Shown: in pieces, positions 1 to 7,578 of the stretch | How positions within the stretch are numbered: position 1 is the stretch's first letter | How the letters are laid out: the number at the start of each line of letters is the position of its first letter | NCBI GenBank assembly: GCA_964431385.1 | Contig: CAYSJM010000070.1 | Span: 1 to 18,575, forward strand | DNA: 18,575 nt | Source of the DNA: UTCHB3 sp964431385 | GTDB taxonomy: Bacteria; Bacteroidota; Ignavibacteria; Ignavibacteriales; Ignavibacteriaceae | Direction: 5' to 3' | Position numbers and translations under genes: made by a program | Notes under the pieces: model-generated | The model's input: only the letters and a program-made list of their open reading frames with translations | Databases searched by the model: none | What the model was told of the DNA's origin: nothing

Positions 1-105
1 GCGGGTGATGGCAAATTTAACCATAAAGTAGAGATATTTTCAGGATTAATGGAGAGTGAAAGCCTCTTTTTGCTGAAGAATTTCTTTGAAAAGTTAAGAA
101 ATTGA
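1..105 (+). CDS. C-terminal fragment of an unidentified protein (cut by window edge)
   Basis: Frame 1 is open from the first base to a TGA at 103-105, giving 34 residues that end ...FLLKNFFEKLRN. The tail looks amphipathic and helical (LFLLKNFFEKLRN). The fragment is too short to assign to a family and carries no motif I recognise. It lies 65 bases upstream of adk on the same strand, so the two could be co-transcribed. That the frame is a real gene is inferred from its position, from its open frame and from the stop being followed by a normal intergenic gap. Confidence 0.5.
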   Translation, partial: AGDGKFNHKVEIFSGLMESESLFLLKNFFEKLRN

Positions 106-170
106 TATTTATTTAGTAGTTTTGTTTAGTATTATTTTAGTCTTTTAACAGAGATACAACAAGGAAGATC

Positions 171-830
171 ATGTATTTAATTCTATTCGGTGCTCCCGGT
201 GCAGGAAAAGGAACTCAAGCCAAGATTATTAGCGATAAATATGGCTTTGAGCATATCTCCACCGGTGACATATTAAGAGAATCTGTTAGAAAAGGTACAC
301 CATTAGGAAAGAAAGCTCACGAGATTATGTCGAGTGGACAACTCCTCCCGGATGATATCATGATTGGTATCATAAGGGAAAAGTTATCTGAACCTCAGCT
401 TCGTGATGGTTTCATTCTTGACGGGTTTCCAAGAACAGTTTCACAAGCTGAGGCGTTAGATAAGCTCTTTGGTGAGCTTAATTTTGGAGTTGGTGCTGTA
501 CTGGTGTTTCAAGTCGATGAAGAAGCATTGGTTGAGAGACTGACAAGAAGAAGAGCCTGCAAAAATTGTAACAACATTTTTAGCAACGATGAAATTGCAA
601 ATCTCGTAAATTGTCCCAAATGTGGTGCACAATACTCTTTTTATCAGAGACCCGATGATGATGAATCGGTTATAAGGAAACGACTTAAGATATTTATTGA
701 TACCACTTTACCCGTTGTTAAATACTATGATGGTCTAAGCGATCTCCATTATATCAACGGATTACAACCAATCGAAACCGTTAGTGCACTGATTGAAGAT
801 ATAGTTGAAGGTCTTAAAGCGAGAGCCTAA
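171..830 (+). CDS. adk: Adenylate kinase (zinc-type LID)
   Basis: Cytosolic enzyme that converts ATP + AMP to 2 ADP and balances adenylate pools. The 219 residues match the long-form bacterial family. The P-loop GAPGAGKGT is at residues 7-15, the AMP-binding STGDILR at 30-36, the FILDGFPRT signature at 81-89, and the LID spans about 122-160. The LID has four cysteines, C130, C133, C148 and C151 (CxxC...CxxC), the zinc-binding form typical of Gram-positive and some other adenylate kinases; the E. coli LID lacks this tetracysteine set. The ATG is preceded by AAGGAAG at 161-167, a reasonable Shine-Dalgarno site, and the P-loop sits at the expected distance from the start. The gene stands alone on the plus strand here, without the ribosomal protein/secY neighbours seen in many bacteria. 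Its stop overlaps the stop of the convergent ftsE by 4 bases. Confidence 0.97.
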   Translation: MYLILFGAPGAGKGTQAKIISDKYGFEHISTGDILRESVRKGTPLGKKAHEIMSSGQLLPDDIMIGIIREKLSEPQLRDGFILDGFPRTVSQAEALDKLFGELNFGVGAVLVFQVDEEALVERLTRRRACKNCNNIFSNDEIANLVNCPKCGAQYSFYQRPDDDESVIRKRLKIFIDTTLPVVKYYDGLSDLHYINGLQPIETVSALIEDIVEGLKARA

Positions 831-1492
831 CTTTTTATTTTTACCCTGCTGATTTTACCGCCATCCAGTTTGTAAATTACTCCCGTCGTATCGATAATAT
901 CGTAGTTGTGAGTTGCTAACAGGATGGCTGTCCCCTTCCGATTAATATCCTGAAATATTTTAATAATTTCAGTTGAAGTGTCGGGATCAAGATTACCCGT
1001 AGGCTCATCAGCTATCACCAGAAGCGGTTCGTTTACTATTGCCCGCCCTATCGCAGTCCTTTGTTGTTCACCACCGGATAAACTGTTTGGGAAAGCATTT
1101 TTGAGATGAAGTATTCCCAAATCGCTCAGGACAGCTTCAACTCTCCCTCTGATCTTGTTTCCCGGGTAATTGTTTATTTCAAGTATGTACGACAAATTCC
1201 CAAAAACTGTTCTGTCAGAAAGCAATTTAAAATCCTGAAAAACAATTCCCAGTTTTTGCCTTAATTTTGGGATATTTTTTTGATTCGCATCAGATGAAGA
1301 AAAACCTGCAATTTCGATGGTTCCTTTTTGTGGGAGTAGATTGAAATAACAGAGTTGCATTAGCGTCGATTTTCCACAACCACTCTTCCCAACCAGATAT
1401 GCGAATGCACCTGCCGGCAGGGAAAAATCACAGTCTTCAAGGATTTTATGATTGTTGTAACCAAATTCCACACCTTTAAATTCAAGAATCAT
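827..1492 (-). CDS. ftsE: Cell-division ABC transporter ATPase FtsE
   Basis: ABC-type ATPase that in the known system pairs with the membrane protein FtsX and drives septal cell-wall hydrolase activation. With the start at 1492 the protein has 221 residues, normal for FtsE. Walker A GKSGCGKST is at 35-43, the Q-loop glutamine at 86, followed by FKLLSDRTVFGN, the region that marks FtsE within the family. The signature LSGGE is at 138-142, Walker B/D-loop ADEPTGNLD at 161-169 and the switch histidine at 195 (ATHN). An in-frame extension to 1570 is open, but MILEFKGVEFGY is the natural N-terminus and has a GAGGAG ribosome site just upstream. The start overlaps the end of the methyltransferase gene by 11 bases, so the two are probably translationally coupled. 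No ftsX is adjacent: the next gene downstream is convergent adk. A LolD/MacB-type ATPase is the alternative, but the FtsE-like Q-loop region argues against it. Confidence 0.88.
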   Translation of the reverse strand: MILEFKGVEFGYNNHKILEDCDFSLPAGAFAYLVGKSGCGKSTLMQLCYFNLLPQKGTIEIAGFSSSDANQKNIPKLRQKLGIVFQDFKLLSDRTVFGNLSYILEINNYPGNKIRGRVEAVLSDLGILHLKNAFPNSLSGGEQQRTAIGRAIVNEPLLVIADEPTGNLDPDTSTEIIKIFQDINRKGTAILLATHNYDIIDTTGVIYKLDGGKISRVKIKS

Positions 1493-2210
1493 TTTTTCTC
1501 CTCGCAACATATTGAATCCGAAATGTATCGGGTTTAACTTTTTTCCTCGTGAATGCTTCAAATTTGTCAACCTGTTCGAAATTACTTTCCTTCAAAACCT
1601 GATCAATTATTTCGGTTTGATAGATGTACTCAAAATGGTTTTCGACAATTTTGGTTGAGTCTGGTAAATTGATAATAAAACTGTTTTTGTGAACTCGCTT
1701 CAGGGGGTCGTAATTGGATGCCTGTTGATATATCAGATTTCCCTGTTTCCTTTTTTTGCTGTATGAGCCTACATAAGCATAGGAATTTTGCTCTGTTACA
1801 ATATCAAACAAAAAAAATCCGCCGGGAAGAAGAACCCTGTTAACTTCACTAAAATGGGATGATAAGGCTTCATGGGACGAGAGATGATTTACACTGTCGA
1901 AGCAAGAAATTACTATGTTAAATCGTTGTTTGAATGGGATCTTCGTCATATCCAGGCAGATTTTGACCATATTAGCCGGAGCTTGATTTATCATTGGATA
2001 TGAGATATCACTCATAATTTTCAACTTTGAATCAAGGTGCATTCCGGGCATCATTTTACCCGTACCTGATGCAAGTTCGAGAACATATTCGGTTTTGATA
2101 TTATGTATTTCGATCAATTCATCGAGGTAATCCGCCCAAGCCCTGTAATTCACATGCCGAACAAGATCATTATAAATCAGCGAAATATTTGAGTAAGAAT
2201 CACTTCCCAT
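1482..2210 (-). CDS. Class I SAM-dependent methyltransferase, substrate unknown
   Basis: A 242-residue Rossmann-fold methyltransferase. The N-terminal helix carries YNDL (13-16) and NYRAWADYL (21-29), resembling the start of YqeM-like small-molecule methyltransferases. Motif I VLELASGTG is at 43-51 and binds S-adenosylmethionine. An acidic post-motif residue lies at D68, VISCFDSVNHL at 100-110 corresponds to the motif II/IV strand, and LLPGGFFLFDIVT at 127-139 is the typical motif III loop. No substrate-specific domain is visible, so the acceptor cannot be named. The gene overlaps the end of pdxA by 11 bases and the start of ftsE by 11 bases, so it sits inside the same operon. No clear ribosome site precedes its ATG, consistent with coupled translation. 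I am confident of the fold and not of the substrate. Confidence 0.85.
   Translation of the reverse strand: MGSDSYSNISLIYNDLVRHVNYRAWADYLDELIEIHNIKTEYVLELASGTGKMMPGMHLDSKLKIMSDISYPMINQAPANMVKICLDMTKIPFKQRFNIVISCFDSVNHLSSHEALSSHFSEVNRVLLPGGFFLFDIVTEQNSYAYVGSYSKKRKQGNLIYQQASNYDPLKRVHKNSFIINLPDSTKIVENHFEYIYQTEIIDQVLKESNFEQVDKFEAFTRKKVKPDTFRIQYVARRKNDS
1498..1503 (-). promoter_or_regulatory. Shine-Dalgarno site that fixes the ftsE start
   Basis: The minus strand reads GAGGAG followed by five A residues and then ATG at 1492-1490. This is a strong ribosome-binding site inside the 3' end of the methyltransferase gene. It supports 1492 as the ftsE start over the upstream in-frame ATGs at 1510 and 1570. 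Confidence 0.75.
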
Positions 2211-3162
2211 AAATCAATCGACGATTAGTGCAAATTCTATGTCCCCAATCGATAGCCTCGATCATAGAGCTAAAATCCGATTTGTTTTGCCAGGCAATAT
2301 CGTAAGCCGTTCCGTGGTCTGGTGAAGTTCTGATTATATTTAATCCGGATGTGAAATTAACACCTGAACCTGCTGTCAACAATTTGAACGGGATTAGCCC
2401 TTGATCATGGTAGAGAGCAACAAAGAGGTCATAATTCAAATATTGCTTTCGTGCAAAAAAGGCATCAGCAGAAAAAGGACCTTCGACCGTACCCTCAAAC
2501 TCTTTGATAACCGGTGTTATGGTGGCAATTTCTTCCTTCCCCAGCAATCCATTTTCACCTGCGTGTGGATTTAACCCCAAAACGGCAATTTTAGGTTCGT
2601 GAATACTAAAATCGTATTTTAACGAGTTACTTACTGTCTCTATACACTTCCGAAGTTTGTCAGAAGTTAAAACCGAGCTGACCGTTACTAACGGAATGTG
2701 AATTGTAGCAAGGGCACATTTAAGTTGATTAGAAAGAAACGACATCACAAAATCTGATGAATTTTCCCACTCTGCAAGTAATTCAGTATGCCCCGGAAAA
2801 TCAACTCCAGCGAGACTAAACGCATATTTTGATATCGGTGCAGTCACCAAAAAGGCTCGCTCATCTTTATAAACTATTTCGTGAGCAGTTTTTAAAGCGT
2901 GAAATGCAGCCTTGCCGGAGGTTGCAGTCGGGATACCCGGGTCGATATCATATTCGCCAATGTCAACAATTTCTACATTAGAAAATGTATCAAGACTGAT
3001 TTTCGTAGTAGTTGATAACAGCCTTAAAACATTACCCGGGATCACTAATTTGTAATTTATATCTTTTACGAGAGATAATTTCTCGATGGACTTTAGTGCA
3101 ATTTCAGGACCAATTCCATTGATATCACCACAGGAGATGACTCCCGTCATTTTTGTTAGCAT
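2200..3162 (-). CDS. pdxA: 4-hydroxythreonine-4-phosphate dehydrogenase PdxA
   Basis: NAD-dependent oxidative decarboxylase of the DXP-dependent pyridoxal 5'-phosphate pathway; PdxJ is its partner step. The 320 residues match the family. GDINGIGPEI at 12-21 is the N-terminal nucleotide/substrate region in the DIN variant. H155 (ATIHIPL), H200 (NPHAGE) and H252 (ALYHDQG) are the three metal-binding histidines that correspond to E. coli H166, H211 and H266. GSGVNFTSGLNIIRTSPDHGTA (residues 265-286) is the family signature near the C-terminus. The chosen ATG at 3162 is 1 base beyond the rho stop. A second in-frame ATG at 3150 (residue 5) would give an equally plausible N-terminus, and neither has a clear Shine-Dalgarno site. 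PLP made by this pathway is the cofactor of Alr, encoded in the neighbouring operon, though that link is shared by many enzymes. Confidence 0.96.
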   Translation of the reverse strand: MLTKMTGVISCGDINGIGPEIALKSIEKLSLVKDINYKLVIPGNVLRLLSTTTKISLDTFSNVEIVDIGEYDIDPGIPTATSGKAAFHALKTAHEIVYKDERAFLVTAPISKYAFSLAGVDFPGHTELLAEWENSSDFVMSFLSNQLKCALATIHIPLVTVSSVLTSDKLRKCIETVSNSLKYDFSIHEPKIAVLGLNPHAGENGLLGKEEIATITPVIKEFEGTVEGPFSADAFFARKQYLNYDLFVALYHDQGLIPFKLLTAGSGVNFTSGLNIIRTSPDHGTAYDIAWQNKSDFSSMIEAIDWGHRICTNRRLIYGK

Positions 3163-3163
3163 T

Positions 3164-4411
3164 TTAGCTATTCATCATGTGGAGGAATTCTTTGTTGTTT
3201 TTGGTTCCTCTCATTTTGTCGAGTATCTCTTCCATTGCTTCAACAGGAGAATAATCGCTAAGAAATTTCCTTAAGATATAGATTCTTTGGAGCTCTTCTT
3301 CTTTTAAGAGCAATTCTTCACGACGGGTACCTGAACGGTTGATATCAATCGCAGGGAAGATTCTTCTATCGCTAAGATCACGATTAAGCACGATTTCCAT
3401 GTTACCAGTTCCTTTGAACTCTTCAAAAATTACATCATCCATTCTGGAACCGGTATCGATAAGTGCAGTTGCGATAATCGTGAGTGATCCACCATCTTCA
3501 GTGTTTCTTGCAGCTCCAAAAAATCTTTTTGGTTTGTGAAGTGCATTTGAGTCGAGACCACCGGAGAGGATTTTTCCTGAGTGAGGAACCACAAGGTTAT
3601 GTGCTCTTCCAAGACGGGTGATTGAATCGAGAAGAATTACCACATCATGTTTAGCTTCTACAAGTCTCTTGGCTTTTTCTATTACCATGTCGGCAACTTG
3701 AACATGTCGTTCTGCCGGCTCATCAAATGTAGAACTGATTACTTCTGCGTTTACGCTTCTCTCCATATCGGTTACTTCCTCAGGACGCTCATCTATGAGA
3801 AGGATAATCAGCTTAACTTCAGGGTGATTTCTGGTGATAGAGTTGGCAATTTTTTGTAATAAAACGGTTTTACCACTTTTTGGAGGTGATACAATCAAAC
3901 CTCTTTGCCCTTTTCCTATTGGAGTTAGCATATCCATGATTCTCATCGCATACTCACCTGGTGCTGACTCTAAAACTAATTTTCTCGTAGGATAAACCGG
4001 AATAAGGTTATCGAAAAGGGTTCTTTCTCTAATCTCGATCGGGTCCATTCCGTTCACAGCTTCAACTCTAAGCAGAGCAAAGAATCTCTCCCCTTCTTTG
4101 GGAGGTCTCACCTGACCGCTTACAAAGTCGCCGGTACGGAGGAAGAATTTTTTAATCTGAGATGGTGAAATGTAGATGTCGTCGGGTGATGGGAGGTAGT
4201 TATAGGCTGCTGAACGAAGGAAACCGTATCCATCGGGCAGCACTTCAAGCACACCTTTCGAAAAAGTTAAACCATCCTTTGCAGTCTGTGCTTCAAGAAT
4301 CTTAAAAATCAGTTCCTGTTTCCTGAGGTCGGTGAAACCGGTAATTTTAAGCTCTTTTGCAATCTCGTTTAATTCAACGATTTTTTTTGATTTCAGTTCT
4401 GAAATATCCAT
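3164..4411 (-). CDS. rho: Transcription termination factor Rho
   Basis: Hexameric RNA-dependent ATPase/helicase that ends transcription. A Rho N-terminal helical domain (about 1-45) is followed by the OB/cold-shock RNA-binding domain (about 50-125), with DGYGFLR at 60-66 and the primary-site RNA surface. In the RecA-like ATPase core, Walker A SPPKSGKT is at 175-182, the catalytic Glu lies in LIDERPEEVTDM (E208), Walker B is VVILLDSITR at 257-266, the Q-loop GKILSGGLD at 279-287 and the R-loop/arginine region GSRMDDVIFEEFKGTGN at 321-337. DRRIFPAIDI at 348-357 carries the arginine finger. At 415 residues it is the compact form and lacks the large N-terminal insertion common in Bacteroidetes. 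It lies inside an operon, 23 bases after folC, and I see no dedicated leader of the kind that mediates Rho autoregulation in E. coli. A short AAGGTA element precedes the ATG. Confidence 0.98.
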   Translation of the reverse strand: MDISELKSKKIVELNEIAKELKITGFTDLRKQELIFKILEAQTAKDGLTFSKGVLEVLPDGYGFLRSAAYNYLPSPDDIYISPSQIKKFFLRTGDFVSGQVRPPKEGERFFALLRVEAVNGMDPIEIRERTLFDNLIPVYPTRKLVLESAPGEYAMRIMDMLTPIGKGQRGLIVSPPKSGKTVLLQKIANSITRNHPEVKLIILLIDERPEEVTDMERSVNAEVISSTFDEPAERHVQVADMVIEKAKRLVEAKHDVVILLDSITRLGRAHNLVVPHSGKILSGGLDSNALHKPKRFFGAARNTEDGGSLTIIATALIDTGSRMDDVIFEEFKGTGNMEIVLNRDLSDRRIFPAIDINRSGTRREELLLKEEELQRIYILRKFLSDYSPVEAMEEILDKMRGTKNNKEFLHMMNS

Positions 4412-4434
4412 TTGTTTACCTTATTTTTAAAACT

Positions 4435-5727
4435 TTACAAATTGTTACTATAATACTTTTTTTCAAAAACCTTTTTGGCTTCTGCCACAAGGTACATACT
4501 GCCATAAATGACGAGGCATTCTTTGTCCGCCGCACTCAAAAATTTCTTGATGAATCCGGGAATGTCAGTTACAACTTTATATTTAATTTCGCTTTTTTCG
4601 GCAGATTTAATTAACTCTTCTATCTTTACCGCACGCTCATTATCCTTGAGCTCAAAGAGATAAACCAGATCGAAGTGGGGCTTGCTAAGGGTGAGCATGT
4701 CGTCCAATGTCTTGTCGGTAAGACAGGAAAAAAGAAGGAACCGCTCTTTATATTTTTTTTCCTCTTTTGAGAATTCTTTAAGGAAATTTTGAATTCCCTC
4801 CAGATTATGAGCCGAATCAAGAATAATCTTTGGATTATCGTGCACCTTTTCATATCTGCCCTGTATCCCTGTATTGTTGACAACATTTTTGATGCCATTC
4901 AAAATTTTTTTAGGATCGCTAAATGTAAGTGTTTTGTGGAGAGCTAAAATAGCGAGAGACGCATTCAATTGTTGGTAGGAGCCTTTGAGAGGTGTAATAA
5001 AATTATCGAAAAAGAGCTCACTTGAATAAAATTCGAAACTGTGTTCCCTCTTATTGATGTAATCCTGAAGTTTGTAGGTCTTACAATTCCTTTCAGTGGC
5101 TATCTGTTTTATTACGGTTTCAGCAGATTTATTAAGACTTCCAAGAAAAACCGGGACTGAATCTTTTATTATTCCTGCTTTTTCCTGTGCAATAGCTTCA
5201 ATGTTGTCGCCTAAAATATTGGTGTGTTCGAGGCTGATTGAAGTTATTATGGAAGCCAACGGTTTTATCACATTAGTTGCATCGAGCCTGCCGCCAAGCC
5301 CGGTTTCAATAACTGCGTAATCAACTTGCTTATCGGCAAAATATTTAAATGCCAGGGCGGTAGTCACTTCAAAAAATGTCAAATTAGTTTCATAGATGAC
5401 ACTTTCGAATTCCTCCATAAATTCTATCACATACTTATCGGGGACAATCTGTCCATTAATCCTGATTCGCTCATTATATTTTATGAAATGAGGTGAAGTA
5501 TATAATCCGGTTTTATATCCCGCTTCGGTAAGGATACTTGCAATGAAAGAGGAAGTGCTTCCTTTGCCATTTGACCCGGCTATATGAAAGCATTTTAGTT
5601 TCCTTTGCGGATTACCGAGAAGATCCAAAAAATTGATTGTGTTCTCCAAACCTAATTTTACACCACGGTTGTGGAGATTGAATAAATTCTGGAGGTAATG
5701 ATTTATGGCCGGATTAGTTAAACTCAT
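4435..5727 (-). CDS. folC: Folylpolyglutamate/dihydrofolate synthase FolC
   Basis: ATP-dependent ligase of the Mur-ligase superfamily that adds Glu to dihydropteroate and/or extends polyglutamate tails on folates. The 430 residues are the usual length. The P-loop GSNGKGST is at 51-58, LYTSPHF at 75-81, NERIRING at 85-92 and the ETGLGGRLDATNV loop at 141-153. EHTNILGDN is at 167-175, and QEKAGIIK at 181-188 contains K183, the expected carbamylated lysine that binds magnesium. ILDSAHNLEG at 302-311 is the glutamate-ligase signature, and YGSMYLVAE near 408-416 closes the C-terminal domain. The start overlaps the pyrD stop by 14 bases, and translation probably re-initiates there because no clear ribosome site is present. 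Bifunctionality cannot be settled from the sequence, but a single FolC usually does both jobs. Confidence 0.94.
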   Translation of the reverse strand: MSLTNPAINHYLQNLFNLHNRGVKLGLENTINFLDLLGNPQRKLKCFHIAGSNGKGSTSSFIASILTEAGYKTGLYTSPHFIKYNERIRINGQIVPDKYVIEFMEEFESVIYETNLTFFEVTTALAFKYFADKQVDYAVIETGLGGRLDATNVIKPLASIITSISLEHTNILGDNIEAIAQEKAGIIKDSVPVFLGSLNKSAETVIKQIATERNCKTYKLQDYINKREHSFEFYSSELFFDNFITPLKGSYQQLNASLAILALHKTLTFSDPKKILNGIKNVVNNTGIQGRYEKVHDNPKIILDSAHNLEGIQNFLKEFSKEEKKYKERFLLFSCLTDKTLDDMLTLSKPHFDLVYLFELKDNERAVKIEELIKSAEKSEIKYKVVTDIPGFIKKFLSAADKECLVIYGSMYLVAEAKKVFEKKYYSNNL

Positions 5728-6634
5728 AAGATGCTATGATTGAATTAATTTTGTTAATTTTGATCTTTCGACAATACTCTTCGAGAGATGAGACAATTTT
5801 ATTGGCTGCGTCAGGATGTATAAAATTTACAGTTCCGAGCTGAATTAATGAAGCTCCTGCAATCATAAACTCCACAACATCCTCCCAGCAGGTAATTCCA
5901 CCAATTCCAATAATTGGGATATCGCATTTTCTACTAATTTCAAGAACTTTCGCAAGTGCCACTGGTTTAATAGCAGGTCCGGAGAGTCCGCCGGTAATAT
6001 TAAATATTTTTGGTTTGCGAGTCCAGATATTAAATGCAGTACCCACGAGTGTGTTTATGGCTGAAACTGCATCTGCTCCATTTTCTTTTGCAACTTTTGC
6101 AAATAAACTGATGTCAGAAGTATTTGGTGAAAGTTTTATGATAACAGGTTTATTGGAGGCACTCTTAACTTTGTCACAAATTTCACCGACAAAATTGAGG
6201 TCGTTTCCAAAGATTAATCCACCATCCTTCACATTTGGACAGGAGACATTTATCTCAAAAGCATCAATGGTTTCTTCAGTTGTTAGGGTGCGAACACATT
6301 CAACATATTCACTGACTGAGGATGCTGCTATATTACAAATTACTTTTGTGTCAAATTTAGAGAGAAATGGCAATTTTTCGGTAATGAATTCTTCAACCCC
6401 AACATTTGCCAGACCTATGGCATTCAACATTCCTGAAGCAGTCTCAACAATTCGTTGAGGTGGATTCCCCTTTCTCGGGTTTAGGCTGATCGACTTGGTT
6501 ACAATTCCACCAACCTGATTTAAATCTAAAAAGTTCGAAATTTCATATCCATAACCAACTGTTCCTGATGCCAATAACACAGGATTTTTGAAAATTAATC
6601 CTGCTAACTCTATTTGCAGATCAGGAGCACTCAT
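5714..6634 (-). CDS. pyrD: Dihydroorotate dehydrogenase, class 1B catalytic subunit
   Basis: FMN-dependent TIM-barrel enzyme that oxidises dihydroorotate to orotate in de novo pyrimidine synthesis. The 306 residues fit class 1 (cytosolic) enzymes, with no membrane-targeting N-terminal extension. NPVLLASGTVGYG at 17-29 is the FMN-proximal start, ASGMLNAIGLANVG spans 66-79, and INVSCPNVKDGG at 128-139 carries C132, the active-site base that marks class 1 enzymes. INTLVGTAFN lies near 193-202, and GLSGPAIKPVAL followed by IIGIGGI is the phosphate-binding end of the barrel. The class 1B assignment is strongly supported by pyrK immediately upstream, with a 4-base ATGA overlap (6631-6634). The PyrD2PyrK2 complex passes electrons through FAD and a [2Fe-2S] cluster to NAD+. 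Confidence 0.96.
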   Translation of the reverse strand: MSAPDLQIELAGLIFKNPVLLASGTVGYGYEISNFLDLNQVGGIVTKSISLNPRKGNPPQRIVETASGMLNAIGLANVGVEEFITEKLPFLSKFDTKVICNIAASSVSEYVECVRTLTTEETIDAFEINVSCPNVKDGGLIFGNDLNFVGEICDKVKSASNKPVIIKLSPNTSDISLFAKVAKENGADAVSAINTLVGTAFNIWTRKPKIFNITGGLSGPAIKPVALAKVLEISRKCDIPIIGIGGITCWEDVVEFMIAGASLIQLGTVNFIHPDAANKIVSSLEEYCRKIKINKINSIIASYEFN

Positions 6635-7389
6635 ATTACCACATCTTTGACATTAAAAACAGGTCCATCCTTGCATACAAGCAGGTATTTTGAATCATCA
6701 TTTCTGTTTTCTATCGGGCAACCCTGGCAGATACCAAATCCACATGCCATCGCACATTCTGTTGAGAGTTCTCCGTCGATGTTTTCATCGATTAATAGTT
6801 TTTGAAGTGCTCTTAACATTGGAGTTGGTCCACAAGCAAAAACTTTAATTTTTTTCTCTCTGAACTGTTCCAGGTTTTCTTTGAACAAATCTACCACATT
6901 CCCCTTTTTACCCAAAGAACCATCATCGGTAGCAATTTTCACATTCTTTAAGCCGTATGATATTATGTCCGCTTCACTTCTGCCACCCAAAAAAGTTGTT
7001 ACTTTTTTATCAGGCATACTTCGAATCAAATAAGGAAACGGTGCTACCCCTATACCTCCGGCAATAATAATCGCCTCATCAAAGTCACCCTCTGTGTTAA
7101 ATCCATTCCCCAACGGTGCGATGATATCGAGAGTTTCGCCATCTTTTTTTAAGGCAAGATTTTTTGTCCCCTCACCGTGAACATTAAACAGGAAATAAAT
7201 ATCATCGTCAATTACATCGCAGATTGAGAAGGGACGGCGCAGGAGAGGAAATGAAGTTTCGCTGACCTTTATGTTTGCGAATTGTCCGGCTTTAAATTCA
7301 CGACTTAATCGGGGTGAATTACATTTTAAAAGGTAAATGTGATTTTTTAACTGTTCGACAGAAGTGACAGTGATATTAGTAATAATCAA
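6631..7389 (-). CDS. pyrK: Dihydroorotate dehydrogenase electron-transfer subunit PyrK
   Basis: Ferredoxin-reductase-like partner of class 1B PyrD. It transfers electrons from PyrD's FMN to NAD+ through FAD and a [2Fe-2S] cluster. RRPFSI at 51-56 is the FAD-binding motif, HGEGTKNL lies at 71-78, and IIAGGIGVAPFPYL at 108-121 is the nucleotide-binding strand. FACGPTPML is at 184-192, and the C-terminal cluster loop has C216, C221, C224 and C239 in the family pattern, plus an extra C212. The length of 252 residues is normal. The start codon is TTG at 7389-7387: the frame upstream is closed by TAA at 7443-7441, and no ATG, GTG or earlier TTG lies between. A weak GGGAAA precedes it. This is the first gene of the downstream minus-strand operon. 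Confidence 0.94.
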   Translation of the reverse strand: MIITNITVTSVEQLKNHIYLLKCNSPRLSREFKAGQFANIKVSETSFPLLRRPFSICDVIDDDIYFLFNVHGEGTKNLALKKDGETLDIIAPLGNGFNTEGDFDEAIIIAGGIGVAPFPYLIRSMPDKKVTTFLGGRSEADIISYGLKNVKIATDDGSLGKKGNVVDLFKENLEQFREKKIKVFACGPTPMLRALQKLLIDENIDGELSTECAMACGFGICQGCPIENRNDDSKYLLVCKDGPVFNVKDVVI

Positions 7390-7578
7390 GCTTTTCCCGC
7401 GAGAAACTACAGAACGGGTGGAAATGTGAAAAGAATCATTTTATTGTTAAAAGGGAGAACTTACCGGGGGTAAATTCAGGAACGGATAATTTTGATCTTC
7501 AAAAATAGTAAAATTTATTAAAACTTCATTTAAAATATATAATGCATGGAATGATTTGATCAATTTTTTACAAATTTA
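7390..7578. other. 189-base intergenic leader upstream of pyrK
   Basis: This gap separates the alr-manC-rpiB-like operon from the pyrK-ftsE operon, both on the minus strand, and is very AT-rich. It holds a candidate minus-strand promoter element (7500-7507), a short perfect palindrome TTGATCAA at 7556-7563, and a 5-bp stem with a 3-base loop (TTACC GGG GGTAA, 7461-7473). No strong GC-rich hairpin followed by a T-run marks an intrinsic terminator, and I see no recognisable PyrR-type attenuator. Read-through from the upstream operon is possible. Confidence 0.6.
7500..7507 (-). promoter_or_regulatory. Candidate -7 element for the pyrK operon
   Basis: The minus strand reads TATTTTTG, a match to the Bacteroidetes-type TAnnTTTG -7 box. 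A TTTG-type -33 box is not clear at the expected spacing: AATG lies 19 bases upstream. If real, transcription would start about 105 bases upstream of the pyrK TTG. A second TAnnTTTG match, TAAATTTG, lies at 7578-7571, directly after the upstream gene's stop. In such AT-rich DNA these matches arise easily by chance. Confidence 0.25.

Noticed and set aside
117..124. TAGTTTTG as a -7 promoter box for adk.
   Set aside because: It matches TAnnTTTG, but there is no TTTG at -33 spacing, and the upstream gene ends only 12 bases before, so co-transcription is equally likely.
1493..1570. Upstream in-frame extension of ftsE (26 extra residues).
   Set aside because: It lies wholly within the methyltransferase gene, has no family similarity, and a strong GAGGAG site precedes the ATG at 1492.
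7461..7473. TTACC GGG GGTAA hairpin in the pyrK leader as an attenuator or terminator.
   Set aside because: The stem is only 5 bp, the loop is 3 bases and no T-run follows on the minus strand, so it is too weak to call.
7556..7563. TTGATCAA palindrome as an FNR-like operator.
   Set aside because: It lacks the 4-base spacer between half-sites expected for FNR (TTGAT-N4-ATCAA), and 8-bp AT-rich palindromes are common by chance.
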